From Niastella sp. (GTDB lineage Bacteria > Bacteroidota > Bacteroidia > Chitinophagales > Chitinophagaceae), in NCBI GenBank assembly GCA_016710595.1, contig JADJVM010000003.1, forward strand, positions 310,001 through 374,000: 64,000 nt of DNA, in the 5' to 3' direction. The position numbers and the translations under genes were made by a program. The notes under the pieces were generated by a model. It did not search any database. It was given only the letters and a program-made list of their open reading frames with translations, and had not been told where the DNA came from. Shown piece after piece: positions 8,540 to 18,189 of the stretch (within the stretch, counting starts at the first letter, position 1; each line of letters starts with the position of its first letter).

Positions 8540-8855
8540 AACTGTTATCGAAAATGAATCTTAGGAATTAACTTCTCCTGAGATGGGATGGTATATTAAT
8601 ATAAAAATACTAAAACATGGCGGTGGTGTGTGTGGGATTTTTTCTAAACATTGTTGGGAATATACGGTATAAAAAAATTACTGATAACAATATAGAATTA
8701 TTTATTTTAATATAAAAAATTATTTTCAATTTGAATTCGTAAAAGTTTTAAAATGACCTCATATTTGTTGATTGCTTGCCATTGATGTTATACTTGTTTC
8801 AGTGTAAAATATTACATTTGAAATAGTTTCAAAATACAATTAAAAAGATTGCATT
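8540..8855. other. AT-rich divergent intergenic region
   Basis: 316 bases between two divergent genes. I see no coding frame or RNA. It should hold the promoters for the unknown pair (leftward) and fabH (rightward, listed separately). Confidence 0.6.
8764..8796 (+). promoter_or_regulatory. Putative fabH promoter (TTTG-N21-TATACTTG)
   Basis: TTTG at 8764-8767, a 21-base spacer, then TATACTTG at 8789-8796 (five of the six defined bases of TAnnTTTG). Spacing falls within the range known for Bacteroidota housekeeping promoters. The predicted start leaves a leader of about 55 bases to the fabH ATG. Confidence 0.5.
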
Positions 8856-9905
8856 ATGCCACAAACCATCATTGCGGGCATTGGCCATTATGTGCCGGCT
8901 CAAACAATAACGAATACCGACTTGCTGAAGTTTATGGATACTTCCGATGAGTGGATACAGGAGCGCACCGGAATTAAAGAAAGGCATTATGCCCACCGTA
9001 CTGCAGAAACCACCACTACCATGGGTGTAGAAGCGGCTAAAAATGCCATTACCCATGCAGGCATCAAAAAAGAAGATATTGACTTCATCATATTTGCAAC
9101 CCTGTCGCCGGATTATTATTTCCCCGGCTGTGGCGTACTGTTGCAAAGAGCCCTGGAACTCGATGAAATTGGCGCTTTGGATATCCGCAACCAATGCAGT
9201 GGTTTTGTTTATGCATTATCGGTTGCCGATCAGTTTATAAAAACCGGCATGTATAAAAACATTTTATTGGTGGCCAGCGAAAAACATTCTTTTGGCCTTG
9301 ATTTTAGTACCCGGGGAAGAAACATTAGCGTAATTTTTGGCGATGCAGCAGCAGCTGTAATTTTACAGCCCACTGAAAAAGAAAACCAGGGGATTTTAAG
9401 CACCCATTTACACAGTGATGGAAAAAGCGCTGAGATCTTAGCTATGTATAACCCCGGCACACATGCCAATCATTGGCAGGAAAAAGCATACGCCCATTTT
9501 GATGATGCAGCAATTGGCGAAATGTTTATGAGCCATGCCATGATTGATGAGGCACAAAATTTTCCTAATATGGATGGGCCTGCCGTATTTAAGAAAGCGG
9601 TTGTAAAATTTCCCGAAGTAATTATGGAGGCGCTTCAAAAAAATAATTTTACACCTGCCGATCTTAATTTACTGATACCACACCAGGCCAATTTGCGAAT
9701 AGCCCAATTTGTGCAGCAAAAATTAAAATTAAGAGACGACCAGGTGTTTAATAATATTGAAAAATACGGAAACACCACGGCTGCGTCCATTCCATTGGCA
9801 TTAAGCGAAGCGTACCAGGCAGGAAGAATAAAAGAAGGCGATTTAGTTTGTATGGCTGCCTTTGGTAGCGGGTTTACCTGGGCCAGTGCATTGATGCGCT
9901 GGTAG
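8856..9905 (+). CDS. fabH: 3-oxoacyl-ACP synthase III (FabH-like)
   Basis: 349 residues with the complete ketoacyl synthase III triad: Cys114 in NQCSG, His276 in IPHQAN and Asn306 in YGNTTAAS. FabH condenses acetyl-CoA (or branched acyl-CoA) with malonyl-ACP to start fatty acid synthesis in the cytosol. It is about 20-30 residues longer than E. coli FabH because of an insert around residues ~190-240 (MYNPGTHANHW, then MSHAMIDEAQNFPNMDG). Bacteroidota often carry such a longer paralogue, so a role in specialised acyl chains is possible. It is followed 33 bases later by a lipid kinase. Confidence 0.9.
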   Translation: MPQTIIAGIGHYVPAQTITNTDLLKFMDTSDEWIQERTGIKERHYAHRTAETTTTMGVEAAKNAITHAGIKKEDIDFIIFATLSPDYYFPGCGVLLQRALELDEIGALDIRNQCSGFVYALSVADQFIKTGMYKNILLVASEKHSFGLDFSTRGRNISVIFGDAAAAVILQPTEKENQGILSTHLHSDGKSAEILAMYNPGTHANHWQEKAYAHFDDAAIGEMFMSHAMIDEAQNFPNMDGPAVFKKAVVKFPEVIMEALQKNNFTPADLNLLIPHQANLRIAQFVQQKLKLRDDQVFNNIEKYGNTTAASIPLALSEAYQAGRIKEGDLVCMAAFGSGFTWASALMRW

Positions 9906-9926
9906 TTTATTGCCATATCTTCTTGT

Positions 9927-9934
9927 TAACTTTG
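9927..9934 (+). promoter_or_regulatory. Putative -7 box of the lipid kinase gene
   Basis: TAACTTTG is a perfect TAnnTTTG match and ends 4 bases before the ATG at 9939. A TTTA 17 bases upstream could serve as the -33 element. The position implies a leaderless transcript. Confidence 0.45.
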
Positions 9935-9938
9935 TGCT

Positions 9939-10835
9939 ATGCGCAAATTTATTTATTTTATTAACCCTATTTCAGGTACAAAAAATAAAACGAACCTGCT
10001 TGCCCTCATTGAAAAGCGCACAGCCAAAGAAAAAATCCCTTTTGAAGTATTGCCTACCAATGAAAGCGGGAACTATGCCTATTTAGTTGATAAAATTGCC
10101 AATGAGAATATTACAGACATCATTATATGTGGAGGCGATGGCAGCATCAACCAACTTGCTTCGGCATTGCAGGGTGTAAAAGTAAGAATGGGCATCCTGC
10201 CCATGGGGTCTGGTAACGGCCTGGCAAGGGCAGCCAGGATACCCATGGATAGTGAAAAAGCCCTTGAAATTATTTTTAAAGGAAAAACAGGTTATGTAGA
10301 TGGATTTTATATCAATAATAAATTTAGTTGCATGTTAAGCGGCCTCGGTTTTGATGCACAGGTAGCACATGATTTTGCTTCTAAAAGTTCGAGGGGTTTA
10401 TTGACATATATAAAACTTACGGTTAAAAATTTTTTTAAAGCCACGGCTTATCCATTCCTTATTGATATACACGAAGAAAAATTAGAAGCCGAGGCTTTTT
10501 TTATAAGCATTGCGAATAGTAATCAATTTGGTAATAATGTAACCATTGCACCCAGGGCCAGTATTGCCGACGGTTTATTGGATATTGTGGTTGTAGGCAA
10601 AACCAATAAACTAAGAATGTTATATACGATTTTTAAGCAGATTAGTTTTGGAAAAGTAAAACCGGTATCAAGCGGTAAATTTCAAAAGGAAGATTTACAA
10701 TATTACCAGGCCAAAATATTGCGTATAGAAAATCCGGCAATGGCTCCTTTGCATATTGATGGCGACCCCGTAGATACTGCTGCTGAATTTAAAATACAGA
10801 TTGTAGAAAAAGCCATTTACTTAATTCAACCTTAA
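9939..10835 (+). CDS. Diacylglycerol/sphingosine-type lipid kinase (YegS/BmrU family)
   Basis: 298 residues with the DAGK catalytic signature: GGDGSINQ near residue 65, then LPMGSGNGLAR near 90. The C-terminal beta-sandwich ends at HIDGDP. Family members phosphorylate a lipid hydroxyl (diacylglycerol, or sphingoid and other lipids) with ATP at the inner membrane face. Chitinophagaceae make sphingolipids, so substrate identity is open. The last 4 bases overlap the end of the convergent patatin gene. The gene appears to have its own promoter box just before the ATG. Confidence 0.9.
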   Translation: MRKFIYFINPISGTKNKTNLLALIEKRTAKEKIPFEVLPTNESGNYAYLVDKIANENITDIIICGGDGSINQLASALQGVKVRMGILPMGSGNGLARAARIPMDSEKALEIIFKGKTGYVDGFYINNKFSCMLSGLGFDAQVAHDFASKSSRGLLTYIKLTVKNFFKATAYPFLIDIHEEKLEAEAFFISIANSNQFGNNVTIAPRASIADGLLDIVVVGKTNKLRMLYTIFKQISFGKVKPVSSGKFQKEDLQYYQAKILRIENPAMAPLHIDGDPVDTAAEFKIQIVEKAIYLIQP

Positions 10836-13051
10836 GGCTTCACAGATTTAGCAAACTCCTGCAGGATCATTTCTGTTTTTTTATTTTTTAAAGATTGAAA
10901 AATTTCACTTTTTTCTCTTGCGGTAAGATGAAAATTTAGCGCCACCTTGGTATCTGCTTTTTCTGGCAGGTACACAATGGTTACTTTTTGTAATAAGGTA
11001 TCTAAGTTTTCTTTAAAATAAGCAAAATTATTATCCTGCGAATAATCTTGTATTTTAAACCAGTTATGCTGAAGCATGGTAGCGGGTGTTACAATTACAT
11101 CGGTAGCAGAAGTGGTTTCAAAAGGTTCTTGCCAATTATCAATGTTCCTATCTCTGATTTGTAAGATTATAACTCCGCCGGTATTTTTTAAAATCCATTC
11201 TTTAAAATTATCAATAAACCGAAGGCTGATTTCCTGGCCATAATTATCTCTTAACCCGGCATCCATCACATCAATAATGGGCTTACTGGGAAGCCACACG
11301 TTGGGAAGCACATAAGGAAAGGTAGCATTCATTCGCAAAGCAGTTAATAAGCGAAGATTAAGCGGCCCCTGCGCTTTAAAGAGGGCGCTGAAATCCACGG
11401 CATCCGGGCTGTTTATCGTATCGCCCTGCAAGGCATGCGGCTTCATCATAAAACTTATAGGCTGGGTGCTGATAAGGAGCTTACGGCTATCTCTTTTTAT
11501 TACAGGAGAAAAAAAGATCAAAGGAACTTTCGCATTTTTTTCATCTTCGGCAAATTCTTTTAAAGTGATATCGAGTAAGCCATCCGTATTTCTTCCCAGT
11601 TTTCTTTCAAATGCATAGCCCCGGTCTTTTATATACTCCTGTCCGTTTACTGTAAATTTTTGATTGGATGCCAGCAGATCCCTGGCCATTAAAGAAGTAA
11701 AAATTGGGTTTAGTAAATCACCCGTAATTTTTTCATCGTATTTTTTATCATACAGATCCACCCCGCTATCCTTCAGTTTCTTCCGGTATAGTTCTCTATA
11801 ATAAGTTGCAGATAACATGCCCCCACTGGCGCCACTTATTAAAAAAGTATGTTGCATTAAGCGACCATCCATCATACTATCAAGATGCTGTAAGGTATTC
11901 ATCACAAAAGCGCTGCTTCTTAAACCGCCACCACTTACATTAATAAATACCATTGTGGGTTTATCAGAAGTTTGTTTCTTTTTCCAGGTTTCTAAAATTG
12001 CCAGCATGTTTTCCCGGTCTTGCCGTATATGAATAGAATCGCAAAGATCATTTAATGATTCTTTGGTATAGGCCGGCGTTGCAGTTTGTGCATGATAGTT
12101 CAAACCATAAGCCTTGTTACGGGGGTCTAATATTTCTTCTTTAAATAGAAAATTTAAAACAACTAACAGGATGATGGCCACAGGTAAACTCCAGCTTTCT
12201 AAAAAATAACTCAGGGATCCTATAACTGCCACCATCAAAGAAAAGAAAATAAAAATACTGGCAGCAGCAGGCATTTCAAAATACGGGTTATCTAACATAA
12301 AACCTACCAGGATTAAAAAACCGAGTGCCAATAAAATACTTAAAATGGCTGCAATATGGTGCCGCTTAAAAACGGCATCAATATAATCTTCCCGGTAATG
12401 GCTTACATTCCGGATTTTTCTCAATCGCAAAGATTCTGTGAGGAAATAATTTACTTTTAAACCAAAGCCATTCAATACCATTGGCTTTCCGGCAAAGCGT
12501 TTATTAAACAATTCCGGGTTGCTTATAATGGCTGCCATGTGGCCCGAAATGGTTCGGCCTGCCCCAAAGAAATAGGCAAAAGAAATAACAATAAGAAGGA
12601 TGTAGCCAAGCAAAATACCGGCCATTAGAGAAAGGATTGCACCGGTAGTCATCAGTTCTTTATATTCATCAAACTGGTACAGGCGCACCATATAAAATAC
12701 GATGAATATAAGGGGTAATAAACCGTTGTTGATACTATATTTTAAAAACGGGTGAGCAGTGGTTGCCAAAAACCGGAACCTTTTGGTATGCATTATAAAA
12801 GTGGTAATATTCCAACTCATGATAAAAACACCCATGGCCACACCTGTAATAATGGCGCCACTTATATTTACTTCACCCAGGTATTCCGGTACAAAAAACA
12901 ATGCATCAGCACCATAAGATTTTAAAAAACCACTATTGATCGTACTAAATAAAATATACCAGAATAACAGGAGCACCTGGTATTTCCTAAAATGTAATAT
13001 GAATAATTGTACAGGAAAAAAATGATATATGGTCTTAATCCAGGGCTTCAT
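10832..13051 (-). CDS. Membrane-anchored patatin-like phospholipase
   Basis: 739 residues. The N-terminal ~300 contain about eight hydrophobic segments. The C-terminal ~370-700 is a patatin-like acyl hydrolase: a Gly-rich oxyanion loop (NVSGGGLRSSAF), nucleophile Ser409 in SGASGG, and catalytic Asp597 in MDAGLRDNYG, where patatins usually have DGG or DGA. It probably releases fatty acids from membrane lipids. It starts 28 bases downstream of the heme A synthase gene on the same strand and probably shares its transcript. The multi-pass anchor plus patatin layout is unusual beside the soluble bacterial patatins. Confidence 0.82.
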   Translation of the reverse strand: MKPWIKTIYHFFPVQLFILHFRKYQVLLLFWYILFSTINSGFLKSYGADALFFVPEYLGEVNISGAIITGVAMGVFIMSWNITTFIMHTKRFRFLATTAHPFLKYSINNGLLPLIFIVFYMVRLYQFDEYKELMTTGAILSLMAGILLGYILLIVISFAYFFGAGRTISGHMAAIISNPELFNKRFAGKPMVLNGFGLKVNYFLTESLRLRKIRNVSHYREDYIDAVFKRHHIAAILSILLALGFLILVGFMLDNPYFEMPAAASIFIFFSLMVAVIGSLSYFLESWSLPVAIILLVVLNFLFKEEILDPRNKAYGLNYHAQTATPAYTKESLNDLCDSIHIRQDRENMLAILETWKKKQTSDKPTMVFINVSGGGLRSSAFVMNTLQHLDSMMDGRLMQHTFLISGASGGMLSATYYRELYRKKLKDSGVDLYDKKYDEKITGDLLNPIFTSLMARDLLASNQKFTVNGQEYIKDRGYAFERKLGRNTDGLLDITLKEFAEDEKNAKVPLIFFSPVIKRDSRKLLISTQPISFMMKPHALQGDTINSPDAVDFSALFKAQGPLNLRLLTALRMNATFPYVLPNVWLPSKPIIDVMDAGLRDNYGQEISLRFIDNFKEWILKNTGGVIILQIRDRNIDNWQEPFETTSATDVIVTPATMLQHNWFKIQDYSQDNNFAYFKENLDTLLQKVTIVYLPEKADTKVALNFHLTAREKSEIFQSLKNKKTEMILQEFAKSVKP

Positions 13052-13078
13052 GTATTATGGGTAATGCAATTATCTTTT

Positions 13079-14143
13079 TTAAATATTTTGGGCTCTTATC
13101 AGCTTAGATGATGTGAGCTTTAATAAGGTTACTAAACAAATTACAATCATGATAGCTGTGAACTGGTGAATAGTTCCCAACCATATAAGCGCTTGGGGAT
13201 TGGTTGAATTTAATACCGTTAATATACCCAATACCACCTGCAACAAAATTAAAACGCAAAATATGGTCCTATATTTCATAAACAACGGATGCAGTACATG
13301 CCTTGTTTTAATAAAGAATATCAAGGTAAGGGTAAATAATAAATAGGCAATACCACGGTGAATAAAATGAACCATCAGCGGGTTGTTCGTAAAATTAATA
13401 TTCATGGGATTCATTTCTGTTGCATCTGCCGGAAAGAATGTACCGTTTATAGAAGGCCAGGTAGGGGCGCTATGCCCGGCCCTTAACCCCGCCATAAAAC
13501 CACCATATATCAATTGAATAAACAAGAGTACCAAAAGGGTTATCACCCATTTTTTTATCACCGGGCTTTCTAATTTTTGTTGCATAGCGGGCTTTAAACC
13601 TAATGCAAACCAGAGTACATAAGAAAGCAGCACCATGGCAGCAATAAAATGAGTGGTTAACTCCACATGGCCTACAAAATATTTTTCCGGTACCAACCCG
13701 CTTTTCACCATGAGCCAGCCGATGGCACCCTGCAATGCGCCTAAAAGAAATAAAATAACCATGGGAATCACCATACCCCGGTTAAACTTATGTTTTACTA
13801 AAAAATAAAGAAAGCCTACTAAAAAAACCAATCCCATGGTTCTTGCCCAAAGCCGGTGAAACCATTCCCAAAAAAAGATAAATTTAAAATCGCTTAATGC
13901 AAAACCCGGGTGTACATATTTAAATTGATCGGTGGCTTTGTATTTATCAAATTCTAATTGCCAGGCTGTAGCATTTAGTGGGGGCAAAGCGCCTGATACC
14001 GGTTTCCATTCAGTAATGGAAAGGCCACTTTCTGTGAGGCGGGTAACGGCACCCAACACAAATTGAACGATGATCATGGCTACGCCAAACATCAACCAGT
14101 TGGCTACTTGCTTATTGTTTTTTAATAATGTAGAAGTATTCAT
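13079..14143 (-). CDS. ctaA: Heme A synthase (COX15/CtaA)
   Basis: 354 residues with eight transmembrane helices. The N-terminus carries the family motif TRLTESGLSITEWKPVSG, and conserved histidines lie in the helices (EWFHRLWAR near 93; HFIHRGIAY near 260). It oxidises the C8 methyl of heme O to give heme A for aa3-type cytochrome oxidase in the cytoplasmic membrane. The length matches the COX15 (type 2) group. A TAACTTTA sequence shortly upstream may be its -7 box. The downstream patatin gene follows closely. Confidence 0.93.
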   Translation of the reverse strand: MNTSTLLKNNKQVANWLMFGVAMIIVQFVLGAVTRLTESGLSITEWKPVSGALPPLNATAWQLEFDKYKATDQFKYVHPGFALSDFKFIFFWEWFHRLWARTMGLVFLVGFLYFLVKHKFNRGMVIPMVILFLLGALQGAIGWLMVKSGLVPEKYFVGHVELTTHFIAAMVLLSYVLWFALGLKPAMQQKLESPVIKKWVITLLVLLFIQLIYGGFMAGLRAGHSAPTWPSINGTFFPADATEMNPMNINFTNNPLMVHFIHRGIAYLLFTLTLIFFIKTRHVLHPLFMKYRTIFCVLILLQVVLGILTVLNSTNPQALIWLGTIHQFTAIMIVICLVTLLKLTSSKLIRAQNI

Positions 14144-14204
14144 TATTTGTAAAGTTAATTCAGCAGGCGCATCATAAAAACAGATAATTTACAGATATTT
14201 GTTT

Positions 14205-14810
14205 GTGCTTTTTTCATATTACGATATTCATAAAATTGAAGCAGGGTTAGATGAGGCTGGCCGGGGATGTTTTGCAGGCCCTGTTTTTGCATCCGCAGTA
14301 ATATTACCAAAAAATTTTCATCACCCTTTATTAAATGATAGCAAACAGTTATCAGAAAAAGACAGGGATATTTTGCGTCCCATTATCGAAAAAGAAAGTA
14401 TTGCTTTTCGTGTGGTGAGTGTACCCAACCAAGAGATAGACCGGATAAATATTTTACAGGCATCTTTTAAAGCTATGCATATATCGCTTGATGGCCTGGC
14501 TGTAAAACCGCAATTGTTATTAATTGATGGAAACCGGTTTAAACCATATAAAAAAATTCCGCATACCTGTATTATAAAAGGAGATGGGTTATATGCTTCT
14601 ATTGCTGCTGCAAGCGTTTTGGCAAAAACATACCGGGATGCTTATATGAAAAAAATTCATACTGAATATCCTTGTTACGGTTGGGATCAAAATAAAGGAT
14701 ATGGTACTTTGCAACATCGCATCGCCATTCATCAATTTGGATTATGCCCTTATCATCGTAAAAGCTTTCGCTTACAATCTTCACAAACCTTTGTGCCGGA
14801 ATCTTTGTAA
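14205..14810 (+). CDS. rnhB: Ribonuclease HII
   Basis: About 201 residues with the RNase HII signature GLDEAGRGCFAGPV near the N-terminus and the later acidic residues in LLIDGNRF and in the YRDAYM block. The enzyme removes ribonucleotides and RNA primers from DNA with Mg2+ or Mn2+. No ATG precedes the conserved region. I prefer GTG at 14205, which gives an N-terminus of MLFSYYDIHKIEAG; a TTG at 14199 is the alternative. It is divergent from ctaA. Confidence 0.93.
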   Translation: MLFSYYDIHKIEAGLDEAGRGCFAGPVFASAVILPKNFHHPLLNDSKQLSEKDRDILRPIIEKESIAFRVVSVPNQEIDRINILQASFKAMHISLDGLAVKPQLLLIDGNRFKPYKKIPHTCIIKGDGLYASIAAASVLAKTYRDAYMKKIHTEYPCYGWDQNKGYGTLQHRIAIHQFGLCPYHRKSFRLQSSQTFVPESL

Positions 14811-14883
14811 TAGATTAAACCCGGACGGCCCTTATTTGGTCAATACCAGTGAAACCATTTTTAGAAAAAAAAAATTAGTTTTT

Positions 14884-15189
14884 ATGAAAACACTCAAACC
14901 TATAGCCACACTGGCTTTAGCCTTAGTTATTTTTTCTGCTGCACAAGCCCAGGTATTTAATGCCCATAACGATAAACAAAAAATTAAACAAGGGGTACGT
15001 AGCGGAGAGCTTACCCATAAAGAAACGGTTACCCTGCTAAAAAAAGAAAATGAAATTAAAAAAGACAGGCGCTTAGCCAATGCCGATGGAGTGATCACTT
15101 GCAAAGAAAGAAAAGAAATAAAAAAAGATAAACTGTCTGCCGATTATGCTATTTACAGGAAAAAGCATAATGGCTTAGTTAGAAATTAA
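14884..15189 (+). CDS. Small exported basic protein, unknown
   Basis: 101 residues from the ATG at 14884: a clear signal peptide (MKTLKPIATLALALVIFSA, cleavage after AQA), then a Lys-rich, strongly helical mature part of about 75 residues. The mature part contains a VITCKERKEIKKDK block. No enzyme family is recognised; small lysine-rich periplasmic proteins of this kind are common in Bacteroidota. A longer upstream in-frame extension overlaps rnhB and is not credible. Confidence 0.65.
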   Translation: MKTLKPIATLALALVIFSAAQAQVFNAHNDKQKIKQGVRSGELTHKETVTLLKKENEIKKDRRLANADGVITCKERKEIKKDKLSADYAIYRKKHNGLVRN

Positions 15190-15219
15190 AGCTTGTTCAT
15201 TATTGTTGTTGTTGTTTAA

Positions 15220-15247
15220 AAAGGCAACTCTTTTTGGAGTTGCCTTT
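15220..15247. terminator. Bidirectional terminator
   Basis: An 11-bp perfect stem (15220-15230 with 15237-15247, core AAGGCAACTC) with a 6-base loop, lying between convergent genes. On the minus strand it is followed by TTTTTAAAC-like sequence, a good rho-independent tail for the aminotransferase transcript. On the plus strand the T run is inside the stem. Confidence 0.8.
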
Positions 15248-15272
15248 ACTTATAAATTTTTAATAATTAAAA

Positions 15273-16538
15273 TCAGCTAAGTTTTTCCAACGCTTTTTTT
15301 AATAAATCTACAATCACAGGAATATCTTCTTTTTTACAACAACCTACACTTAACCGGTACCAGCAACTTTCATTATCTGCACCAAAAGAATTAAAGGGCA
15401 CTAAGGCCAGTTTTGCTTCATTGAGCAGGTATTCTGTAACATCTTCCTGGCTTTGGATCTTTTTGCCTTCGGTAGTTGTTTTCCCTATTAAATTAATGTG
15501 TAGCGTAAGATAAATAGCGGCCTGCGGCGGAATGGCATCAATCGGTAAGCCGGCATCTTTAAGCTCATGTACCGCATTGTAAATTGCATTTAGCCGGTAC
15601 TCAATTTCTTTTTTATTGTGTGTAAGATAATCATCCACTTCTTGTTTTTTATTTAAAAAAGCGGCTGTTGCATGTTGCTCGGCCATCGGTGCCCAGGAAC
15701 CAACATGGCTGTTGAGGGAACGCATTTTTTCAATTACCGTTTTGGGCCCCATCGCCCAGCCAACTCTAACACCGGTAGCTGCAAATGCTTTACTGATGCC
15801 ATCAATAAAAATACAATAGTCTTTCATTTTTGGCCTTACCGATACGGGGTTGTAATGAACGGTATCGCCAAAAGTAAGTGTCCAGTACATTTGATCATAC
15901 ATAAGATAGAGTTTTTTCTCACCATCCTGCCGCCTTTCATTTTCTTCCAAAATTAAATCGCAAATTTTTTCTAATTCTGTTTTCGTAAAAACAGTACCAG
16001 TGGGGTTTAATGGAGAGCAAACAGAAATTAATGTAGCATCTTTTACAAAGGGCCTTAATTGATCTGCCGTAGGCATAAAATTATTTTCGTCAGTGGCAGT
16101 CACTACCACATGTTCGCCGCCGGTAAAATGAACATAATGATTATTATTCCAACTAGGTACGGGGTAAATTACTTTATCACCAACATCTACAATGGTCCTG
16201 TATAAGGCATAAATCAGTGGGCGGCCACCGGCTGCAATTAAAATTTCAGATGGATCGTAATATAAGCCTAGTTTATTTTCAATAAATTCACTTACTGCTT
16301 TTCGCAAAACCAACTCCCCCTCTGCAGAAGGATAAGTTGTATAACCTTGTTTATACGCTTTTACAATTTCATCTTGCAAAATTGAAGGAATGGGGAATTG
16401 AGTAGAATCAAAATCACCAATCGTATAGTTATAAATTTGGGCGCCATTCCTTATTTTTTCCTTTATAGCAGCACCCAATCGAACAATCTCAGACGCAATA
16501 AGGGTCTCTGCCAGCCGGCTTAGTTTTGTTTTACCCAT
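15273..16538 (-). CDS. PLP-dependent aminotransferase, class I
   Basis: 421 residues of fold type I aminotransferase. The PLP-binding Lys250 sits in DGISKAFAATG, with the downstream Arg in RVGW. SPLNPTGT near 175 holds the conserved Asn, and the C-terminal arginine lies in WYRLSVG. It is probably an aspartate/aromatic-type aminotransferase moving amino groups between an amino acid and 2-oxoglutarate. Exact substrate is not readable. It is a monocistronic minus-strand gene with a strong terminator behind it. Confidence 0.9.
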   Translation of the reverse strand: MGKTKLSRLAETLIASEIVRLGAAIKEKIRNGAQIYNYTIGDFDSTQFPIPSILQDEIVKAYKQGYTTYPSAEGELVLRKAVSEFIENKLGLYYDPSEILIAAGGRPLIYALYRTIVDVGDKVIYPVPSWNNNHYVHFTGGEHVVVTATDENNFMPTADQLRPFVKDATLISVCSPLNPTGTVFTKTELEKICDLILEENERRQDGEKKLYLMYDQMYWTLTFGDTVHYNPVSVRPKMKDYCIFIDGISKAFAATGVRVGWAMGPKTVIEKMRSLNSHVGSWAPMAEQHATAAFLNKKQEVDDYLTHNKKEIEYRLNAIYNAVHELKDAGLPIDAIPPQAAIYLTLHINLIGKTTTEGKKIQSQEDVTEYLLNEAKLALVPFNSFGADNESCWYRLSVGCCKKEDIPVIVDLLKKALEKLS

Positions 16539-16765
16539 ATTTTTATTTAAAGATTTAAAGGGATTATGAACGCCAAATTTAAGTTTTTAAGCCTTAATGG
16601 CAAAACGTGGCTTTTTGGTAACATTATTTAAACGTAGCTCCTATATTCGTTTTACAGATAAGTTGCTTTTATTATTTACATTTAAGTATGGTATATTATA
16701 TTTACCTTTCTTTGAAAATTAATAATAGCAACTTTATAGAAAAGGCGTATATAAATTTGCTTTTT

Positions 16766-16773
16766 TACCTTTG
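16766..16773 (+). promoter_or_regulatory. Putative -7 box upstream of adk
   Basis: TACCTTTG is a perfect TAnnTTTG match 42 bases before the adk ATG. A clear TTTG at the right distance upstream is not seen. Confidence 0.4.
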
Positions 16774-16815
16774 TGTATTAAAGTTTTTTTTGCGCATTTA
16801 ATTTACTAATTGCCT

Positions 16816-17406
16816 ATGTTCAATCTTATACTATTTGGCCCCCCGGGAAGTGGGAAAGGGACGCAAAGCGAAAAATTAATTGCCCGTTATGGGTTAAAGC
16901 ACTTGAGTACAGGAGACTTGCTCCGTTCCGAAATAAATGCAAATACGCCCTTGGGTATCGAGGCTCGTAAGTTTATGGACAAAGGGCAACTGGTACCCGA
17001 TGAAGTGGTGATTGGTATGATTAGCTCCGCATTGGATGAAAATAAAAATATACCCGGATTTTTATTTGATGGGTTCCCCCGTACTCCTGCACAAGCAGAA
17101 GCGCTTGATAAATTACTCGATTTTAAAAAAGCGCCGGTGTCCGTAATGCTCGCTTTGGAAGTAAGCGAAGAAGAATTGGTAAAGCGATTAATTATAAGAG
17201 GAGAAACCAGTGGGCGCAGCGATGATACCAATGAAATGGTTATCAGGGCTCGCATTGCAGAGTATCATAATAAAACGGCAGCCGTTGCAGATTACTATCG
17301 CCAGTTTAATAAAGTGGTGATGATACAGGGAGAGGGAACGGTTACTGAAATTTTTAACCGGCTTGCAGAAGAAATTGATCGGCGCATGGCAACACAAGTG
17401 CAATAA
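16816..17406 (+). CDS. adk: Adenylate kinase (short form)
   Basis: 196 residues from ATG 16816 (an in-frame TTG 6 bases earlier is ignored). The P-loop is GPPGSGKGT at ~8-16, the NMP-binding region contains LSTGDLLR, and FDGFPRT is also present. The LID is short (around IIRGETSGRSDDT) and lacks the zinc-binding cysteines of long forms. It interconverts ATP + AMP and 2 ADP. A DUF1569 gene follows after 9 bases and is likely cotranscribed. Confidence 0.97.
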   Translation: MFNLILFGPPGSGKGTQSEKLIARYGLKHLSTGDLLRSEINANTPLGIEARKFMDKGQLVPDEVVIGMISSALDENKNIPGFLFDGFPRTPAQAEALDKLLDFKKAPVSVMLALEVSEEELVKRLIIRGETSGRSDDTNEMVIRARIAEYHNKTAAVADYYRQFNKVVMIQGEGTVTEIFNRLAEEIDRRMATQVQ

Positions 17407-17415
17407 TAAAAGGGT

Positions 17416-17898
17416 ATGGATCAAAACAAATCTGATTTTTTACAAACCGGTATTTTTTTAGCCCTGCAAGATTTGCAGGAAAATAGTATGCCAGCCTGGG
17501 GCATCATGGGTGCACAGGAAATGGTAGAGCATCTGGCCGATTTTTTTGATGTATCATCTGCTAAAATTCATATTCCGCTGGCAGTACCCGAAGATCACCT
17601 ACCTAAATACAAAGCATTTTTATTTAGCGATAAACAATTTAGGGAAAATACAAAAGCCCCTGCTTCGGTATTGGGTGAAATGCCGTTACCCTTGCGAACC
17701 GCTTCTCTACAGGTAGCCAAAGAAAATCTACAACAATCCGTCCGTGATTTTTATCAATATTTTCAGCAGTATCCCGGTGCGCAAACATTGCATCCTGTAT
17801 TTGGGGTGCTCACATTAGATGAATGGATACTGTTGCATTACAAACATGTAACCCATCATTTGCGGCAATTTAGATTATTGCCGGCTTTGGTTGATTAA
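17416..17898 (+). CDS. DUF1569/DinB-like protein
   Basis: 160 residues. The N-terminal PAWGIMGAQEMVEHLADFF and C-terminal LHYKHVTHHLRQF segments place conserved histidines in the pattern of DinB-like four-helix bundles, specifically the DUF1569 group. Such proteins usually bind a divalent metal and some act as thiol-dependent transferases, but no function is established for this group. It lies 9 bases after adk on the same strand. Confidence 0.75.
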   Translation: MDQNKSDFLQTGIFLALQDLQENSMPAWGIMGAQEMVEHLADFFDVSSAKIHIPLAVPEDHLPKYKAFLFSDKQFRENTKAPASVLGEMPLPLRTASLQVAKENLQQSVRDFYQYFQQYPGAQTLHPVFGVLTLDEWILLHYKHVTHHLRQFRLLPALVD

Positions 17899-18189
17899 AG
17901 AGATTGATTTTTCTATTATTTATTGGGTGAAAAATACAGGTATCATCAAGAGTGGGAAAGCACTGTAACAAATAATTTTCTCTTTGTTTTTTTCAAAAAA
18001 AATCAACGCAAACATTCTTTTATCGTAATTACAATTGTTTCAAATGTGTATTGAACAATATTATTTTGTAAAATTTTAATACCCTTCCATAATTCTATTG
18101 GATAATCAATAAGAAACGTATTGTCTGTCAACATTGTGCTGTAATACTGGTATGGCTTGGATATATTTAAGAATAGATATTGGCACTTA

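Noticed and set aside
14701..14883. Upstream in-frame extension of the small exported protein
   Set aside because: It overlaps the end of rnhB and would place residues before a clear signal peptide; the ATG at 14884 is a much better start.
18003..18134. 43-residue minus-strand frame (start MLTDNTFLIDYPIEL)
   Set aside because: Short, in a decayed region, without a recognisable family or terminator; it could be a gene fragment but cannot be supported.
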